From assembly GCA_910577665.1 (NCBI GenBank), contig CAJTOJ010000008.1, positions 1-64,000 on the forward strand: 64,000 bases of DNA, given 5' to 3'. Made by a program: the position numbers and the translations under genes. Shown piece by piece: positions 8,637 through 17,617 of the stretch. Positions within the stretch are counted from its first letter, which is position 1. Each line of letters starts with the position of its first letter. The notes beneath the pieces are model-generated. The model saw nothing but the letters and a program-made list of their open reading frames with translations, was not told the DNA's origin and did no database searches. Source of the DNA: an uncultured Acetatifactor sp. (GTDB lineage: Bacteria > Bacillota > Clostridia > Lachnospirales > Lachnospiraceae).

Positions 8637-9500
8637 TTACCTTCTCGCTTCCTCATGCCGCATCAACAGGATAATCCCTGCTACACTCACTACCAGTATC
8701 AGCACATATATGACAAACAGGTTCGGCAATGGCCCGAACAGATACCCTATCACAAAACTGGATGTAAAGTTTACAAGGAAATGGGCCAGCATGGCAGGAT
8801 ACAGGCTGTTGTACCGATACCTTAACCACCCCAGGCACAGTCCCAGCAGAAAGGCATAGCTTCCCTGCACCAGGTTGCCATGCATGATGCCAAACAATAG
8901 CGCCTGCAGGCAGTTTGCCGTCCAGAACGCGGCCTTTTTATTCCGCATACCCTCCACTACCTTGCCCGCATAGTGGAAAGTCAGTCCCCGGCACAGGATC
9001 TCCTCCCCGATAGGAGCAACCAGGACACTGGCGATGATGGCCAGGGGATTCACTCCGATTCCTGCCAGTTCCATCATCTCGCTGTACTCCTGTATTATGC
9101 GCGGTACAAGGAAATCCGCCGCCCCCAGCAGGGCATTGGAGCCGATACACATGAGCAGGCCCATTGCCACCGTCATTACAAGGACCCTTCCCCGGAAAAC
9201 CTTCCCTGGGGATACGATCCTGGGCTTTCCACACCCAAAATAATACCACAGCCCAAAGACCAGCAGAGCCAGCACATGATAGATCAAAACGGAGGCAATG
9301 ATTCCATCCATACTTTGTTCCAGAATGGCCTGACGGATCAGTTCCACCGAAAATCCGCCTCCCTGCATATTTAGGATGGAACCTATGACCATAAACACCA
9401 CCACCAGCACCCCTATACCAATCTGTCCCACCAGGCTTGCCACCATGGGCAGCACCATCAAAGCAAACCATCCTGCTTTCTTCCAGAAACCATTCTTCAT
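8637..9500 (-). CDS. CPBP family intramembrane metalloprotease
   Basis: A 287-residue polytopic membrane protein with about seven to eight hydrophobic stretches. The CPBP (CAAX protease and bacteriocin-processing) signature is present: GEEILCRG with the catalytic glutamate pair, then FGIMHGN and a later HFLVN carrying histidines. Bacterial members have been linked to bacteriocin self-immunity, protein maturation or surface display; the substrate is unknown here. The ATG at 9500 follows GGGGGT at 6 nt. A GTG ten codons upstream is spurious. The gene lies 99 bp after the Maf-HAD gene in the same orientation and may be its last co-transcribed partner. Confidence 0.87.
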   Translation of the reverse strand: MKNGFWKKAGWFALMVLPMVASLVGQIGIGVLVVVFMVIGSILNMQGGGFSVELIRQAILEQSMDGIIASVLIYHVLALLVFGLWYYFGCGKPRIVSPGKVFRGRVLVMTVAMGLLMCIGSNALLGAADFLVPRIIQEYSEMMELAGIGVNPLAIIASVLVAPIGEEILCRGLTFHYAGKVVEGMRNKKAAFWTANCLQALLFGIMHGNLVQGSYAFLLGLCLGWLRYRYNSLYPAMLAHFLVNFTSSFVIGYLFGPLPNLFVIYVLILVVSVAGIILLMRHEEARR

Positions 9501-9599
9501 GCCAATACCCCCTACCCGCTTTTCGGGCACTTTCCGATTTTATCTGTTTCCAGGCCTGCCCTTTTTGTACCTTCCAGGCAGATACCCCGCAGGTTATCC

Positions 9600-10955
9600 C
9601 TACAGGAATCCCACAAGTTCCATAGGAGACTCTATGATGGCGTCTGCGTGGGCTTCCTCCAGTTCCTTCCGATCCCGGAATCCCCAGAGTGCCCCCACGG
9701 TGAAGGCACCTGCCCCCTTACCGGTATGCATGTCCGTAGCCGTATCGCCCAGGTACAGCACTTCCCCGGCCCTCAGCCCCAGCCTGTCCAGAATCCGGAA
9801 CACGCCTTCCGGGCTTGGTTTGATGGCCATTCCCTCCTGCTGCCCCTGGACCACGTCAAAATACCTTTCTCCGAACAAGGTTTCGATCACATGGATGGTC
9901 TCCGCATGGGGCTTGTTGGAGAGCACGGCAATGGACACGCCCTTTTCCTTTAGGCAGGCAAGCAGTTCCCGGATTCCCTGGTAGGGTTTCACCTGGTACA
10001 TACAGTTTTCCTGGAAGATCCTGCGGTAAAGGGCGTAAGCTTCCTCAAAATGTGCCAGCTGGCTGTCTCCTCCTGCCGCCAGGGCCCGCTTCACCAGGTT
10101 CGCAGCACCATCCCCCACGAAATATTTGTACTGTTCTATAGTATATGGCCCATAGCCAAAAGGCGCCATAGCCAGGTCACAGGAATACTTGATGCTGGCT
10201 ATGGAGTCAGACAAAGTGCCATCCAGGTCGAAAATAACAGCCCTCCTGCCCTTAGACCGGTATTCCTCCTCCAGCCACTCCCTGGCCTCCTGGTACAGCC
10301 TTCCCACCGGGAGTCCCACCACATTGTTGTAATCTCCCTGGATGCCCCGGATATAACGGGCACACAGGCCCTGGATTCCATAGGATCCAGCCTTGTCCAG
10401 AGGATCTTGGGTAGCCACATAATCCGCAATCTCCTGCTTCGACATAGGGTAAAAATCCACCTTCGTTGTCTCATGGAATACCTTCCGTGCCACCCGGCCG
10501 TCCCTTCCGCAATACAGCAAGGTGACCCCTGTACACACCTGATGGGTACATCCGGCCAGCAGTTCCAGCATCTGTGCTGCTTCTGCTGCATCCTTCGGCT
10601 TGCCCAGGATCTGTCCCCTTATGGAGACCACCGTATCTGCGCCGATCACCAGGAGCGGGTCTCTCCCGACAGCCCTCCCTTCCATGGCCTCCATCTCCAG
10701 AACCTTCTCCTCAGAGAACTCCCCTGAGGCAGATGCCAGCCCCAGGGCCTTCTCCTCCACAGCCGTTCCTTTCTCCCCCAGAATCATCTGCAGCACCGCC
10801 TGGGCCTTCTGCCCGGACAACTCCTCCACCAGCTGTTCGCTGGTGGCAGCATCAGAGTTCTCCTCCACATGACTCACCTGGACCTCAAAGGGAATACCGA
10901 TCTGCGCGAGCAATTCCCGCCTGCGCGGGGAAGCAGATGCCAATATCACTCTCAT
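9600..10955 (-). CDS. Maf nucleotide pyrophosphatase fused to a HAD phosphatase
   Basis: Residues 1-235 are a Maf/YhdE-type house-cleaning pyrophosphatase: LASASPRRRELL at the N-terminus, GADTVV near 105, GKPKDAAEA, TGVTLL and DKAGSYGIQG. Residues 237-451 are a phosphoglycolate-phosphatase-like HAD domain: FDLDGTLSDS with nucleophile Asp 243, LSNKPH for motif II, KPSPEG for motif III and GDTATDM for motif IV. Both sets of catalytic motifs look intact in one uninterrupted frame, so this is a genuine two-domain enzyme. Residues 62-98 are an Ala/Glu-rich insertion in the Maf part that I would not expect in the family. It could couple hydrolysis of non-canonical nucleotides to a dephosphorylation step, though that is inference. 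Confidence 0.9.
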   Translation of the reverse strand: MRVILASASPRRRELLAQIGIPFEVQVSHVEENSDAATSEQLVEELSGQKAQAVLQMILGEKGTAVEEKALGLASASGEFSEEKVLEMEAMEGRAVGRDPLLVIGADTVVSIRGQILGKPKDAAEAAQMLELLAGCTHQVCTGVTLLYCGRDGRVARKVFHETTKVDFYPMSKQEIADYVATQDPLDKAGSYGIQGLCARYIRGIQGDYNNVVGLPVGRLYQEAREWLEEEYRSKGRRAVIFDLDGTLSDSIASIKYSCDLAMAPFGYGPYTIEQYKYFVGDGAANLVKRALAAGGDSQLAHFEEAYALYRRIFQENCMYQVKPYQGIRELLACLKEKGVSIAVLSNKPHAETIHVIETLFGERYFDVVQGQQEGMAIKPSPEGVFRILDRLGLRAGEVLYLGDTATDMHTGKGAGAFTVGALWGFRDRKELEEAHADAIIESPMELVGFL

Positions 10956-11000
10956 TTATCTTCTCTTCCTTTCCAATTTCCTTCCATGCTGCCTTTGGCA

Positions 11001-11072
11001 TCAGTGCCATCCCTGATAGCAATGCCACTCTTGACAGCAGTGCCATCCTCGATGGCATTGCCGTCTTCGATG
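11001..11072. repeat. 18-bp imperfect tandem repeat, four units
   Basis: Four consecutive 18-bp units (consensus close to GCAGTGCCATCCTCGATG) fill the gap between ppk and the Maf-HAD gene. A minus-strand open frame through them is poorly supported. The repeats lie downstream of ppk and upstream of the maf start, so they could affect intercistronic RNA structure. Confidence 0.6.
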
Positions 11073-11105
11073 GCATGAACAGTCCGTGGGAAGTATTAAC
11101 CTTTC

Positions 11106-13301
11106 TCAGTCTTCGTACTTTGCAGACCTGAAAATTCCGTCCGCACTTTGATGCGTCTCCGGAATAAATACCCTGGTCTCCCCGCCGTTCTCCTTGAAAG
11201 CCTCTCTGGCCGCCTCAACCGCCTCGCTGCAGAAAGCCGCCTGCGAGCTGTATCTGGCTTTTCCCCGTCGGTTCACCTTCTCATAGGTGCCATTGGCCAG
11301 AAGCAGGGATGCTTTCATGTTGTCCGCAAGCTGGCACTCCAGTATATGCAGCAGCTTCTCCTTCAGCTCGGGCCTGTCAACAGGGAAGAGAATCTCTACC
11401 CGCCTCTCCAGGTTCCTGGGCATCCAGTCCGCACTGCCACAATAGATTTCATAATGTTCCGCATTCTCAAAGTAGAAGATCCGGCTATGCTCCAGGAAAT
11501 CACCCACAATGGAACGTACCGTGATATTCTCACTGACTCCCTTGATTCCCACCTTCAGGGAACAGACCCCACGGACGATCAGATCAATCTTCACCCCGGC
11601 GGCACTGGCCTTGTACAAGGCAGCAATCATGTCCCTGTCGCAAAGGGAATTCATCTTAGCTATGATCCTGGCCGGACGGCCTTCCAGGGCATATTTTCTC
11701 TCCCGCTCAATCAGATACAGGAATCTGTCCTTCAACCATAGAGGTGCCAGGGCCAGTTTGTTCCACACAAGCGGCTCCGAATAGCCTGATAGCATATTAA
11801 ACACTGCCGTTGCATCCTCCCCGATATCCTCGAAGCAGGTCATCAGCCCCACATCAGTGTAGAGCTTTGCTGTGGCATCGTTGTAATTTCCTGTGCCCAA
11901 ATGTACATAGCGGCGGATGCCGTCCTCTTCCCGGCGCACCACCAGGGTGATCTTACTATGGGTTTTCAGTCCCACCAGACCATAGATCACATGACAACCC
12001 GCTTTTTCCAGCATCTTCGCCCACACGATGTTGTGCTCTTCGTCAAAACGGGCTTTCAGTTCCACCAGCACAGTGACCTGCTTGCCATTCTCCGCTGCCT
12101 GGGCCAGGGCCGCTATGATAGGAGAATTGCCGCTGACCCGGTACAGGGTCTGTTTGATGGCCAGCACTTTACTGTCCCTGGCCGCCTGGCGGATAAAGTC
12201 AACCACAGGCTCAAAGGTCTGGTAAGGGTGGTGCAGCAGAATATCCCCCTTGCGGATCTCCTCAAACAGGTCACATCCCCCAGGCAGTTCCGGCACCGGC
12301 TGTGGCACATATTTTGCCACCTTCAGATGATCAAATCCCTCCATACCATACAATTTCATCAGTACCGTCAGATCCAGGGGACCATCTATCTTGTACAGGT
12401 TCTGCTCCTCCAGATGCAGGGCACCCTCAATGATCCGCAGCAGACGCTTATCCATACCCGCTTCCACTTCCAGGCGGATGGCTTCTCCCCACTGGCGTTT
12501 CTTCAGCTGCTTCTCAATCTCCTTGAGCAGGTCTGCCGCCTCTTCCTCCTCAATGGTCAGGTCTGCATTGCGCATGACCCGGAAGGGATGGGCACACACA
12601 ATGGTATAATTCAAAAACAGTTTATCAATATTCCGCTCTATGATTTCTTCCAGAAGAATGATCTTGCGCACTGTACCGGATGTGGACTTCCCCCCTGCTG
12701 TACCCTCCCTGACAGGCAGCTCCACAATGCGGTTCAAGACACCGGGCACCTGTACCATGGCAAACTCCAGCTCCCCCTTCTCCTTTTTCTTCTGTACCAG
12801 GGCCGCGATGTTCAATGATTTATTGCGCACCAGAGGAAAAGGCCTGGAGGAATCCACCGCCATGGGAGTCAGCACCGGGTACACATTCTCGTGGAAATAA
12901 TGATCCACAAACGCTTCCTCCTCCCGGGTCAGATCCTCATGGCGCCGGATAATCTGCAGGCCGTTTGCTGCAAGCTTAGGTACCAGGGAACGGTTGTAGG
13001 TAGAATACTGCAGTTCCACCAGGTCATGAATGGCAGTGTCCAGGGCCGCCAGCTGTTCTGTAGCCGTCATGCCGGAGATATCTGTCTTGGCATATTTTGC
13101 ATTCACCATGTCTTTCAAGGATGCCACCCGGATCATGAAGAACTCATCCAGATTGGAGGCCGTGATGCTCAAGAACTTCAGCCGCTCGAACAGCGGTATA
13201 TTCTTGTCCCTGGCCTCGTCCAGGATCCTGTGGTCAAACAGGATCCAGCTCAGTTCCCTGTTGGTGTAATATTTCGGATTGTTAAAGTCTGTTTCTCCCA
13301 T
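11106..13301 (-). CDS. ppk1: Polyphosphate kinase 1
   Basis: PPK1 makes inorganic polyphosphate from ATP, reversibly, and is usually membrane-associated. The 731-residue length is typical. The N-domain begins YYTNRELSWI and continues SNLDEFFMIR. The catalytic domain has DILLHHPY near residue 353, GLKTHSK (His 448, the phosphohistidine candidate) and HLGTGNYND (His 467). The gene follows ppx by 26 bp on the same strand, so synthesis and breakdown of polyphosphate are probably co-expressed. The start has ATG in good context, and the sequence begins as relatives do. Confidence 0.96.
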   Translation of the reverse strand: MGETDFNNPKYYTNRELSWILFDHRILDEARDKNIPLFERLKFLSITASNLDEFFMIRVASLKDMVNAKYAKTDISGMTATEQLAALDTAIHDLVELQYSTYNRSLVPKLAANGLQIIRRHEDLTREEEAFVDHYFHENVYPVLTPMAVDSSRPFPLVRNKSLNIAALVQKKKEKGELEFAMVQVPGVLNRIVELPVREGTAGGKSTSGTVRKIILLEEIIERNIDKLFLNYTIVCAHPFRVMRNADLTIEEEEAADLLKEIEKQLKKRQWGEAIRLEVEAGMDKRLLRIIEGALHLEEQNLYKIDGPLDLTVLMKLYGMEGFDHLKVAKYVPQPVPELPGGCDLFEEIRKGDILLHHPYQTFEPVVDFIRQAARDSKVLAIKQTLYRVSGNSPIIAALAQAAENGKQVTVLVELKARFDEEHNIVWAKMLEKAGCHVIYGLVGLKTHSKITLVVRREEDGIRRYVHLGTGNYNDATAKLYTDVGLMTCFEDIGEDATAVFNMLSGYSEPLVWNKLALAPLWLKDRFLYLIERERKYALEGRPARIIAKMNSLCDRDMIAALYKASAAGVKIDLIVRGVCSLKVGIKGVSENITVRSIVGDFLEHSRIFYFENAEHYEIYCGSADWMPRNLERRVEILFPVDRPELKEKLLHILECQLADNMKASLLLANGTYEKVNRRGKARYSSQAAFCSEAVEAAREAFKENGGETRVFIPETHQSADGIFRSAKYED

Positions 13302-13327
13302 TTTATCCCCTCCAATTGCCGCATTTC

Positions 13328-14872
13328 TCAGAACACTTTCCGCTGTTTCAAAATAGGCTCCACGCTGAAGACTTCCTTGAAGAACTCTTTCCGGTATTCG
13401 AAAAAGCTTTTCTCCAGGGTGATATCCTCCTGGGTGTCTACTGTCAGGATCAGCTGGCTCTCCTTCAGTACTGCCCGCAGCCCTTTCAGCTTCTGTTTGT
13501 GGCTCCTGTCCAGTCCGGTGGAGATACGCAGGATGGCTGTGAGTTTGGCCACAGTGAGAAATGCTGCCCGGTCTAAACCGCTTGTGCCCATCTGTCTGCC
13601 ATCGTAGAGGAATCTGCTGTGGTTGAACCGCACCACATTGGCCACGATCTCCCGCTCCACATGGGACAGGCCGATGATCTCCGTGGACATGATGATATTA
13701 TAGGCTGTCTCTCCTGTGTTCACCATACTGATGTATTTGCCACAGTCGTGGAGGATCGCCGCCAGCCGCAGGAACAGCCGCTCCCTTTTTCCCATGCCAT
13801 GTATCTTCTTCATACTGTCGAATATGGCCGTGGTGATATTTTCCAGGGTCTCCGCACGCTTCCTGCTTCCCATATACCGCTTGCTGATATTCATGGCGCA
13901 GGCCACAATGTCCTTCTCAAAATCGTGTTCCCCATGGAACATACCGATCTGCTCCGCATATTCATAGGCGATGCCATCGCACAATGTCACCCCTGGCGCC
14001 CAGATCTGCTGTGCACCCATCAGCTGGGCAATCCGTTTTGTGAGAATGGCACTGATGAACATCAGCGGCACCTTCTCCTCCTGGATCCCCATGGAAAGGG
14101 CTGTCTGGGTGACTCCTCCCAGGCGGAGCATCTCCATATAGCTCTCAAATTCTGAAGCCTCCATGACGGCCTTAGTGCTGTCGTTCCCGGTTCTCTTCAC
14201 TGCCCAGGGAGTGATGTAATCATCTACTATGATCAGATTCCGTATCTCCCTGTCTTTCAGGTACAATTTCTTGTAATTACCAAGCTGTGCTGTCACCATT
14301 TCATCTGTGAGACTCTCCATCTGGGAACGGCCGGCACCGGCATGGTTCAGATATTCCTGGATCCGCAGCACTCCCAGTCTGAGATTCTGGGTGGACACCA
14401 GGGTATCATTGTCAAACAGGGAGATCTGGATGCTGCCCCCGCCGATATCCAGGATAGCCGTCTTCTCCTCAATGATCTTCCGGAAACTCTCTCCCTTGGA
14501 AGCAATGGATTTATAGTCCAGAAACCGCTGCTCTGAGTTGTTCAGGATATCCAGGCTGATGCCGGTGCGCTGTTTGATCTGATCCCGGATTACCGTACTG
14601 TTCTCCATCTCCCGGATGGCACTGGTACCGTAGGCCTTGTAAGCCTCCACCTTGTAGGAACGGCAGATATCCGCAAAATTCTTCAAGATCCGGCACAGCT
14701 CATCCATCTTGTCGTTGCCGATCCTGCCCTGGGCATATGTGTCACTGCCCAGATCCAGGTGCTTGCTCACACAGTCGATCTCCCGCATCCGGTTCTTCCC
14801 GGAGAACTCGAATAGTTTCATGGTCAGCTCAAAACTTCCCACATCTATGGCCGCAAATGTCTTTACACTCAT
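13328..14872 (-). CDS. ppx: Exopolyphosphatase / GppA family with HD domain
   Basis: Ppx/GppA proteins remove terminal phosphate from polyphosphate or convert pppGpp to ppGpp. The actin-like ATPase fold shows AAIDVGS (residues 7-13), the phosphate loop LDIGGGSIQ near 140, and a C-terminal HD-type domain with ILHDCGKY. The start is ATG 14872, which overlaps the stop of the upstream ATPase gene as ATGA with GGGAGGTG 6 nt before it; translation is probably coupled. A GTG three codons earlier is less likely. Immediately downstream is ppk, so polyphosphate is the more likely substrate. Confidence 0.93.
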   Translation of the reverse strand: MSVKTFAAIDVGSFELTMKLFEFSGKNRMREIDCVSKHLDLGSDTYAQGRIGNDKMDELCRILKNFADICRSYKVEAYKAYGTSAIREMENSTVIRDQIKQRTGISLDILNNSEQRFLDYKSIASKGESFRKIIEEKTAILDIGGGSIQISLFDNDTLVSTQNLRLGVLRIQEYLNHAGAGRSQMESLTDEMVTAQLGNYKKLYLKDREIRNLIIVDDYITPWAVKRTGNDSTKAVMEASEFESYMEMLRLGGVTQTALSMGIQEEKVPLMFISAILTKRIAQLMGAQQIWAPGVTLCDGIAYEYAEQIGMFHGEHDFEKDIVACAMNISKRYMGSRKRAETLENITTAIFDSMKKIHGMGKRERLFLRLAAILHDCGKYISMVNTGETAYNIIMSTEIIGLSHVEREIVANVVRFNHSRFLYDGRQMGTSGLDRAAFLTVAKLTAILRISTGLDRSHKQKLKGLRAVLKESQLILTVDTQEDITLEKSFFEYRKEFFKEVFSVEPILKQRKVF

Positions 14873-16251
14873 GTAAGGCACCTCCCTCTGCCCAATAGAT
14901 CATCTATAAACTGCTGGGCGCTCCTGCCGGACAGACCACCATGGGACAGTTCCCATTTGTTCGCTTCCGCAAGCAGTTCCTCCCGGGAAAGTCCCACACC
15001 GCCACGATGTGCCAGCACCTCCACGATCTGCTGGAACTGCTTCTTGTCCGGCGCCCCGAAGTAGATGGTGACACCAAAACGGTTGGCCAGGGAAAGCTTT
15101 TCCTGTACCGTATCGCTGGTATGCATATCCTGCCGGATCTCTTCCTTGTCCCTATAGTTCTCACGGATCAGGTGCCTGCGGTTGGATGTGGCATAGATCA
15201 GCACATTGCCCGGCTTCTTCTCCAGGCCACCCTCGATCACGGCTTTCAGATACTTATATTCCGTCTCGAATTCCTCAAAGCTCAGGTCATCCATATACAG
15301 GATAAACTTGTAATTGCGGTTCTTGATCTGGCTGATGACCTGGTTCAGATCCTGGAACTGGTGTCTGTATATCTCAATGATACGAAGACCCTTTTCATAA
15401 TATTCATTGGCAATGGCCTTGATACAGGAGGACTTCCCGGTGCCTGCATCCCCGAACAGCAGACAGTTGTTGGCAGAACGTCCCTCCACAAAAGCGTCTG
15501 TGTTATCCGTAAGCTTCCGCTTGGGAATCTCATACCCCACCAGATCGTCCAGGCAGACATGGGCAATGTTGCGGATAGGCTCTATCCGCACCTGCTCCTG
15601 CCTGCGGCAGATACGGAAGGACTTGTGGAGGCCGAATTTCCCCACACCGTACTCCCGGTAGAATTCCGTCAAGGTATCCTTCATCTCCTGGGCCGTATGG
15701 TTCCTGCGCAATCTCTCCGCCAGGTCGCAGATGCGGGCACATATCCTGGCATTGTACATTTTACTGCCCTGTCTGCTGCCCTCATACTGCTCCACCAGGG
15801 CAAATTCCGGCACTTCAAGCCATGCACACAAGGGCATAAAATCATAATCATAGATATCCTTGAACATGGCAATGTCATGGAGGGCTGCCTGGTTGATGGT
15901 TCCCTCCACAGCACCCCGCAACTCACAGGCACAGCTGTAGCTGTTCTCATGGTTCACCAGCAGATCGGTCAGATAGCAGTGCCACAGATTGCCGTGAAAT
16001 CCATACTTTTCAGCCAGTTCCAGCAGCCCGTGGATGCAGTCATAGACCTTCTCCCTGGCTGCCTCTTTTGCATCCTGCACCAGCATACCGGCCTGCCCAT
16101 CCCGGGAATGGTCTTCCCCGGGTAAATGTATCTCTTCTCTGTGACTTTCTTCTCTGGGCACTTCCCTAAACCGGTTTATCACCCAGGCCATATCCTGTAG
16201 GATCTTTCCCTCCTCAAAGTTCCTGTAAACGATCAGTTCCCATACATTCAT
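14869..16251 (-). CDS. DUF815-type AAA ATPase
   Basis: The 460-residue cytoplasmic protein has a helical N-terminal half of unknown role and a C-terminal AAA-like domain: Walker A GDAGTGKS (residues 267-274), Walker B-like FILYMDDLSFEE and sensor region IYATSNRRHLI. This combination is the DUF815 family, described as ATP-binding but of unknown function. It starts 2 bp after the pheA stop and overlaps ppx by 4 bp, so the three genes are almost certainly one transcript. The tie to ppx and ppk suggests a link to phosphate or stress physiology, but no direct function can be read from the sequence. Confidence 0.9.
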   Translation of the reverse strand: MNVWELIVYRNFEEGKILQDMAWVINRFREVPREESHREEIHLPGEDHSRDGQAGMLVQDAKEAAREKVYDCIHGLLELAEKYGFHGNLWHCYLTDLLVNHENSYSCACELRGAVEGTINQAALHDIAMFKDIYDYDFMPLCAWLEVPEFALVEQYEGSRQGSKMYNARICARICDLAERLRRNHTAQEMKDTLTEFYREYGVGKFGLHKSFRICRRQEQVRIEPIRNIAHVCLDDLVGYEIPKRKLTDNTDAFVEGRSANNCLLFGDAGTGKSSCIKAIANEYYEKGLRIIEIYRHQFQDLNQVISQIKNRNYKFILYMDDLSFEEFETEYKYLKAVIEGGLEKKPGNVLIYATSNRRHLIRENYRDKEEIRQDMHTSDTVQEKLSLANRFGVTIYFGAPDKKQFQQIVEVLAHRGGVGLSREELLAEANKWELSHGGLSGRSAQQFIDDLLGRGRCLT

Positions 16252-16253
16252 CT

Positions 16254-17378
16254 CTAATAATTCCCCAGTATCTTCATATTTCTGGCCTCATCCCGCAGCC
16301 CCCGCAGGGCATTTTTCACGGCGCTGTCCGCCAGGTTCCCCTCAAAGTCTATGAAAAAGCGGTACTCCCAGTTCCGTCCTTCTATGGGACGGCTCTCAAT
16401 CTTGGTCATATTCAAGTCGTTATAGATAAAATGTGACAGCATATGATACAGGGAGCCACTCTGATGCGGCACCTCAAAGCAGATGCTGACCTTCCTGGCG
16501 TCCTTCTTGAAGATCCGCTGGTTGGTGACAATAATGAACCGGGTAGAATTGGTATCGGAATGGTTGATACCCCGTTCCAGCACCTCCAGACCATAGATCC
16601 TGCCAGCATGTTCCCCTGCGATAGCTGCCTGGGTCATGTCCTGCTCCTCTGCCACCTTCCTGGCAGCAAAAGCATTGTTCTGCATACTGATCTGCTGCCA
16701 GCCACGATCTGCCAGGTATCTGGCAGACTGCATCAGGGACTGGGGATGGGAATAGACCCTCTGGATGTCCTCTGTCTTCGTCCCCGGCACGGCCAGCAGG
16801 CAGTGCTCTATCCGGATAATCTGCTCCCCTACAATATAGTTCTCATACTCCTGGAGCAGGTCATAGATCTCAGTCACAATACCCGCCGTGGAATTCTCGA
16901 TGGGCAGTACAGCGAAGTCAGCACTTCCCTCCTCAATGGCATTCATGGCATCCCGGAAGCTGTCCACATGGAAGCTGTTCACCGTTTCTCCAAAATACTG
17001 CACCATGGCCGCCTGGGAATAGGCACCTTCCGCTCCCTGAAACACCACCCGGGCCTTCTGTGTCTCAAGCTCCTCCACCCCGATAAAAGGCAGCCTCCCC
17101 AAACTGCCGCCTGCTGCCAGCACCTGGTACTGAAGCTTCCTGCTCATAGACATGATCTGCTCGAAGAGCTCCTCCACCCCTTTGCTGTTAAAGGCATTGT
17201 GTGTCAAGGATCTCACTTTTGCAAGCTTCTCCAGCTCCCGCTGCCTGTCCAGGATCCTTGTGCCTGTCTCCATCTTGTATGCCGCCACCTGGCGGCTCAG
17301 CTCCATACGCTTCTCATACAGTTCTACAATCTGCGCATCTATGTGATCCAGCTTCCCACGCAGTTCACCCAGTTCCAT
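16254..17378 (-). CDS. pheA: Bifunctional chorismate mutase / prephenate dehydratase
   Basis: This enzyme converts chorismate to prephenate and then phenylpyruvate, the committed route to phenylalanine. Residues 1-90 are an AroQ-type chorismate mutase (LRGKLDHIDAQIVELYEKR, AAYKMETG). The dehydratase domain has FQGAEGAYSQ, LPIENSTAG and NSTRFIIV. A C-terminal ACT domain carries ESRPIEGRNWEY, the feedback-binding ESRP motif. The ATG at 17378 follows GGGAG by 7 nt. No T-box or leader peptide is visible upstream; an AT-rich TATAAGATAAT region near 17440 may hold the promoter. It is the first gene of a cluster with the DUF815 ATPase, ppx and ppk. Confidence 0.96.
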   Translation of the reverse strand: MELGELRGKLDHIDAQIVELYEKRMELSRQVAAYKMETGTRILDRQRELEKLAKVRSLTHNAFNSKGVEELFEQIMSMSRKLQYQVLAAGGSLGRLPFIGVEELETQKARVVFQGAEGAYSQAAMVQYFGETVNSFHVDSFRDAMNAIEEGSADFAVLPIENSTAGIVTEIYDLLQEYENYIVGEQIIRIEHCLLAVPGTKTEDIQRVYSHPQSLMQSARYLADRGWQQISMQNNAFAARKVAEEQDMTQAAIAGEHAGRIYGLEVLERGINHSDTNSTRFIIVTNQRIFKKDARKVSICFEVPHQSGSLYHMLSHFIYNDLNMTKIESRPIEGRNWEYRFFIDFEGNLADSAVKNALRGLRDEARNMKILGNY

Positions 17379-17509
17379 CTGCACTCTCCCTTGTCACGCC
17401 CCAGATGGGCTGTAACCTTTCCTATTCTTTTTCTTTTAGATTATCTTATAACAAAACACGCTTGATAGCAAGCAAAATGGGGTGTAAAATAGAGACTATG
17501 GTTTACGTT

Positions 17510-17592
17510 GTTACTGTTCATTCGTCAGTAATGCGAGGCGTTTTTATACGCATTTTGCATAAAAACCCGAGACTTTACATTGCAAAACAAGC
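17510..17592 (-). repeat. Dispersed hairpin element, copy C
   Basis: Read on the minus strand this ends in GAACAGTAAC, like copies at 8483-8553 and 51239-51310. It keeps the GGGTTT, stem, GCGAGG/GGCGG-type spacing. Its stem bases differ from the copy at 51239 by paired changes (TCAC/GTGA against TTAT/ATAA), so pairing is preserved. It lies between the divergent pheA and DUF5050 genes. Confidence 0.55.
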
Positions 17593-17617
17593 ATGATAAC
17601 ACGGAGGAATATTTCCC

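Noticed and set aside
17379..17617. A T-box or attenuator leader for pheA
   Set aside because: No AGGGTGG-type T-box motif, Phe-rich leader peptide or terminator/antiterminator pair was found; the structure present is the dispersed hairpin.
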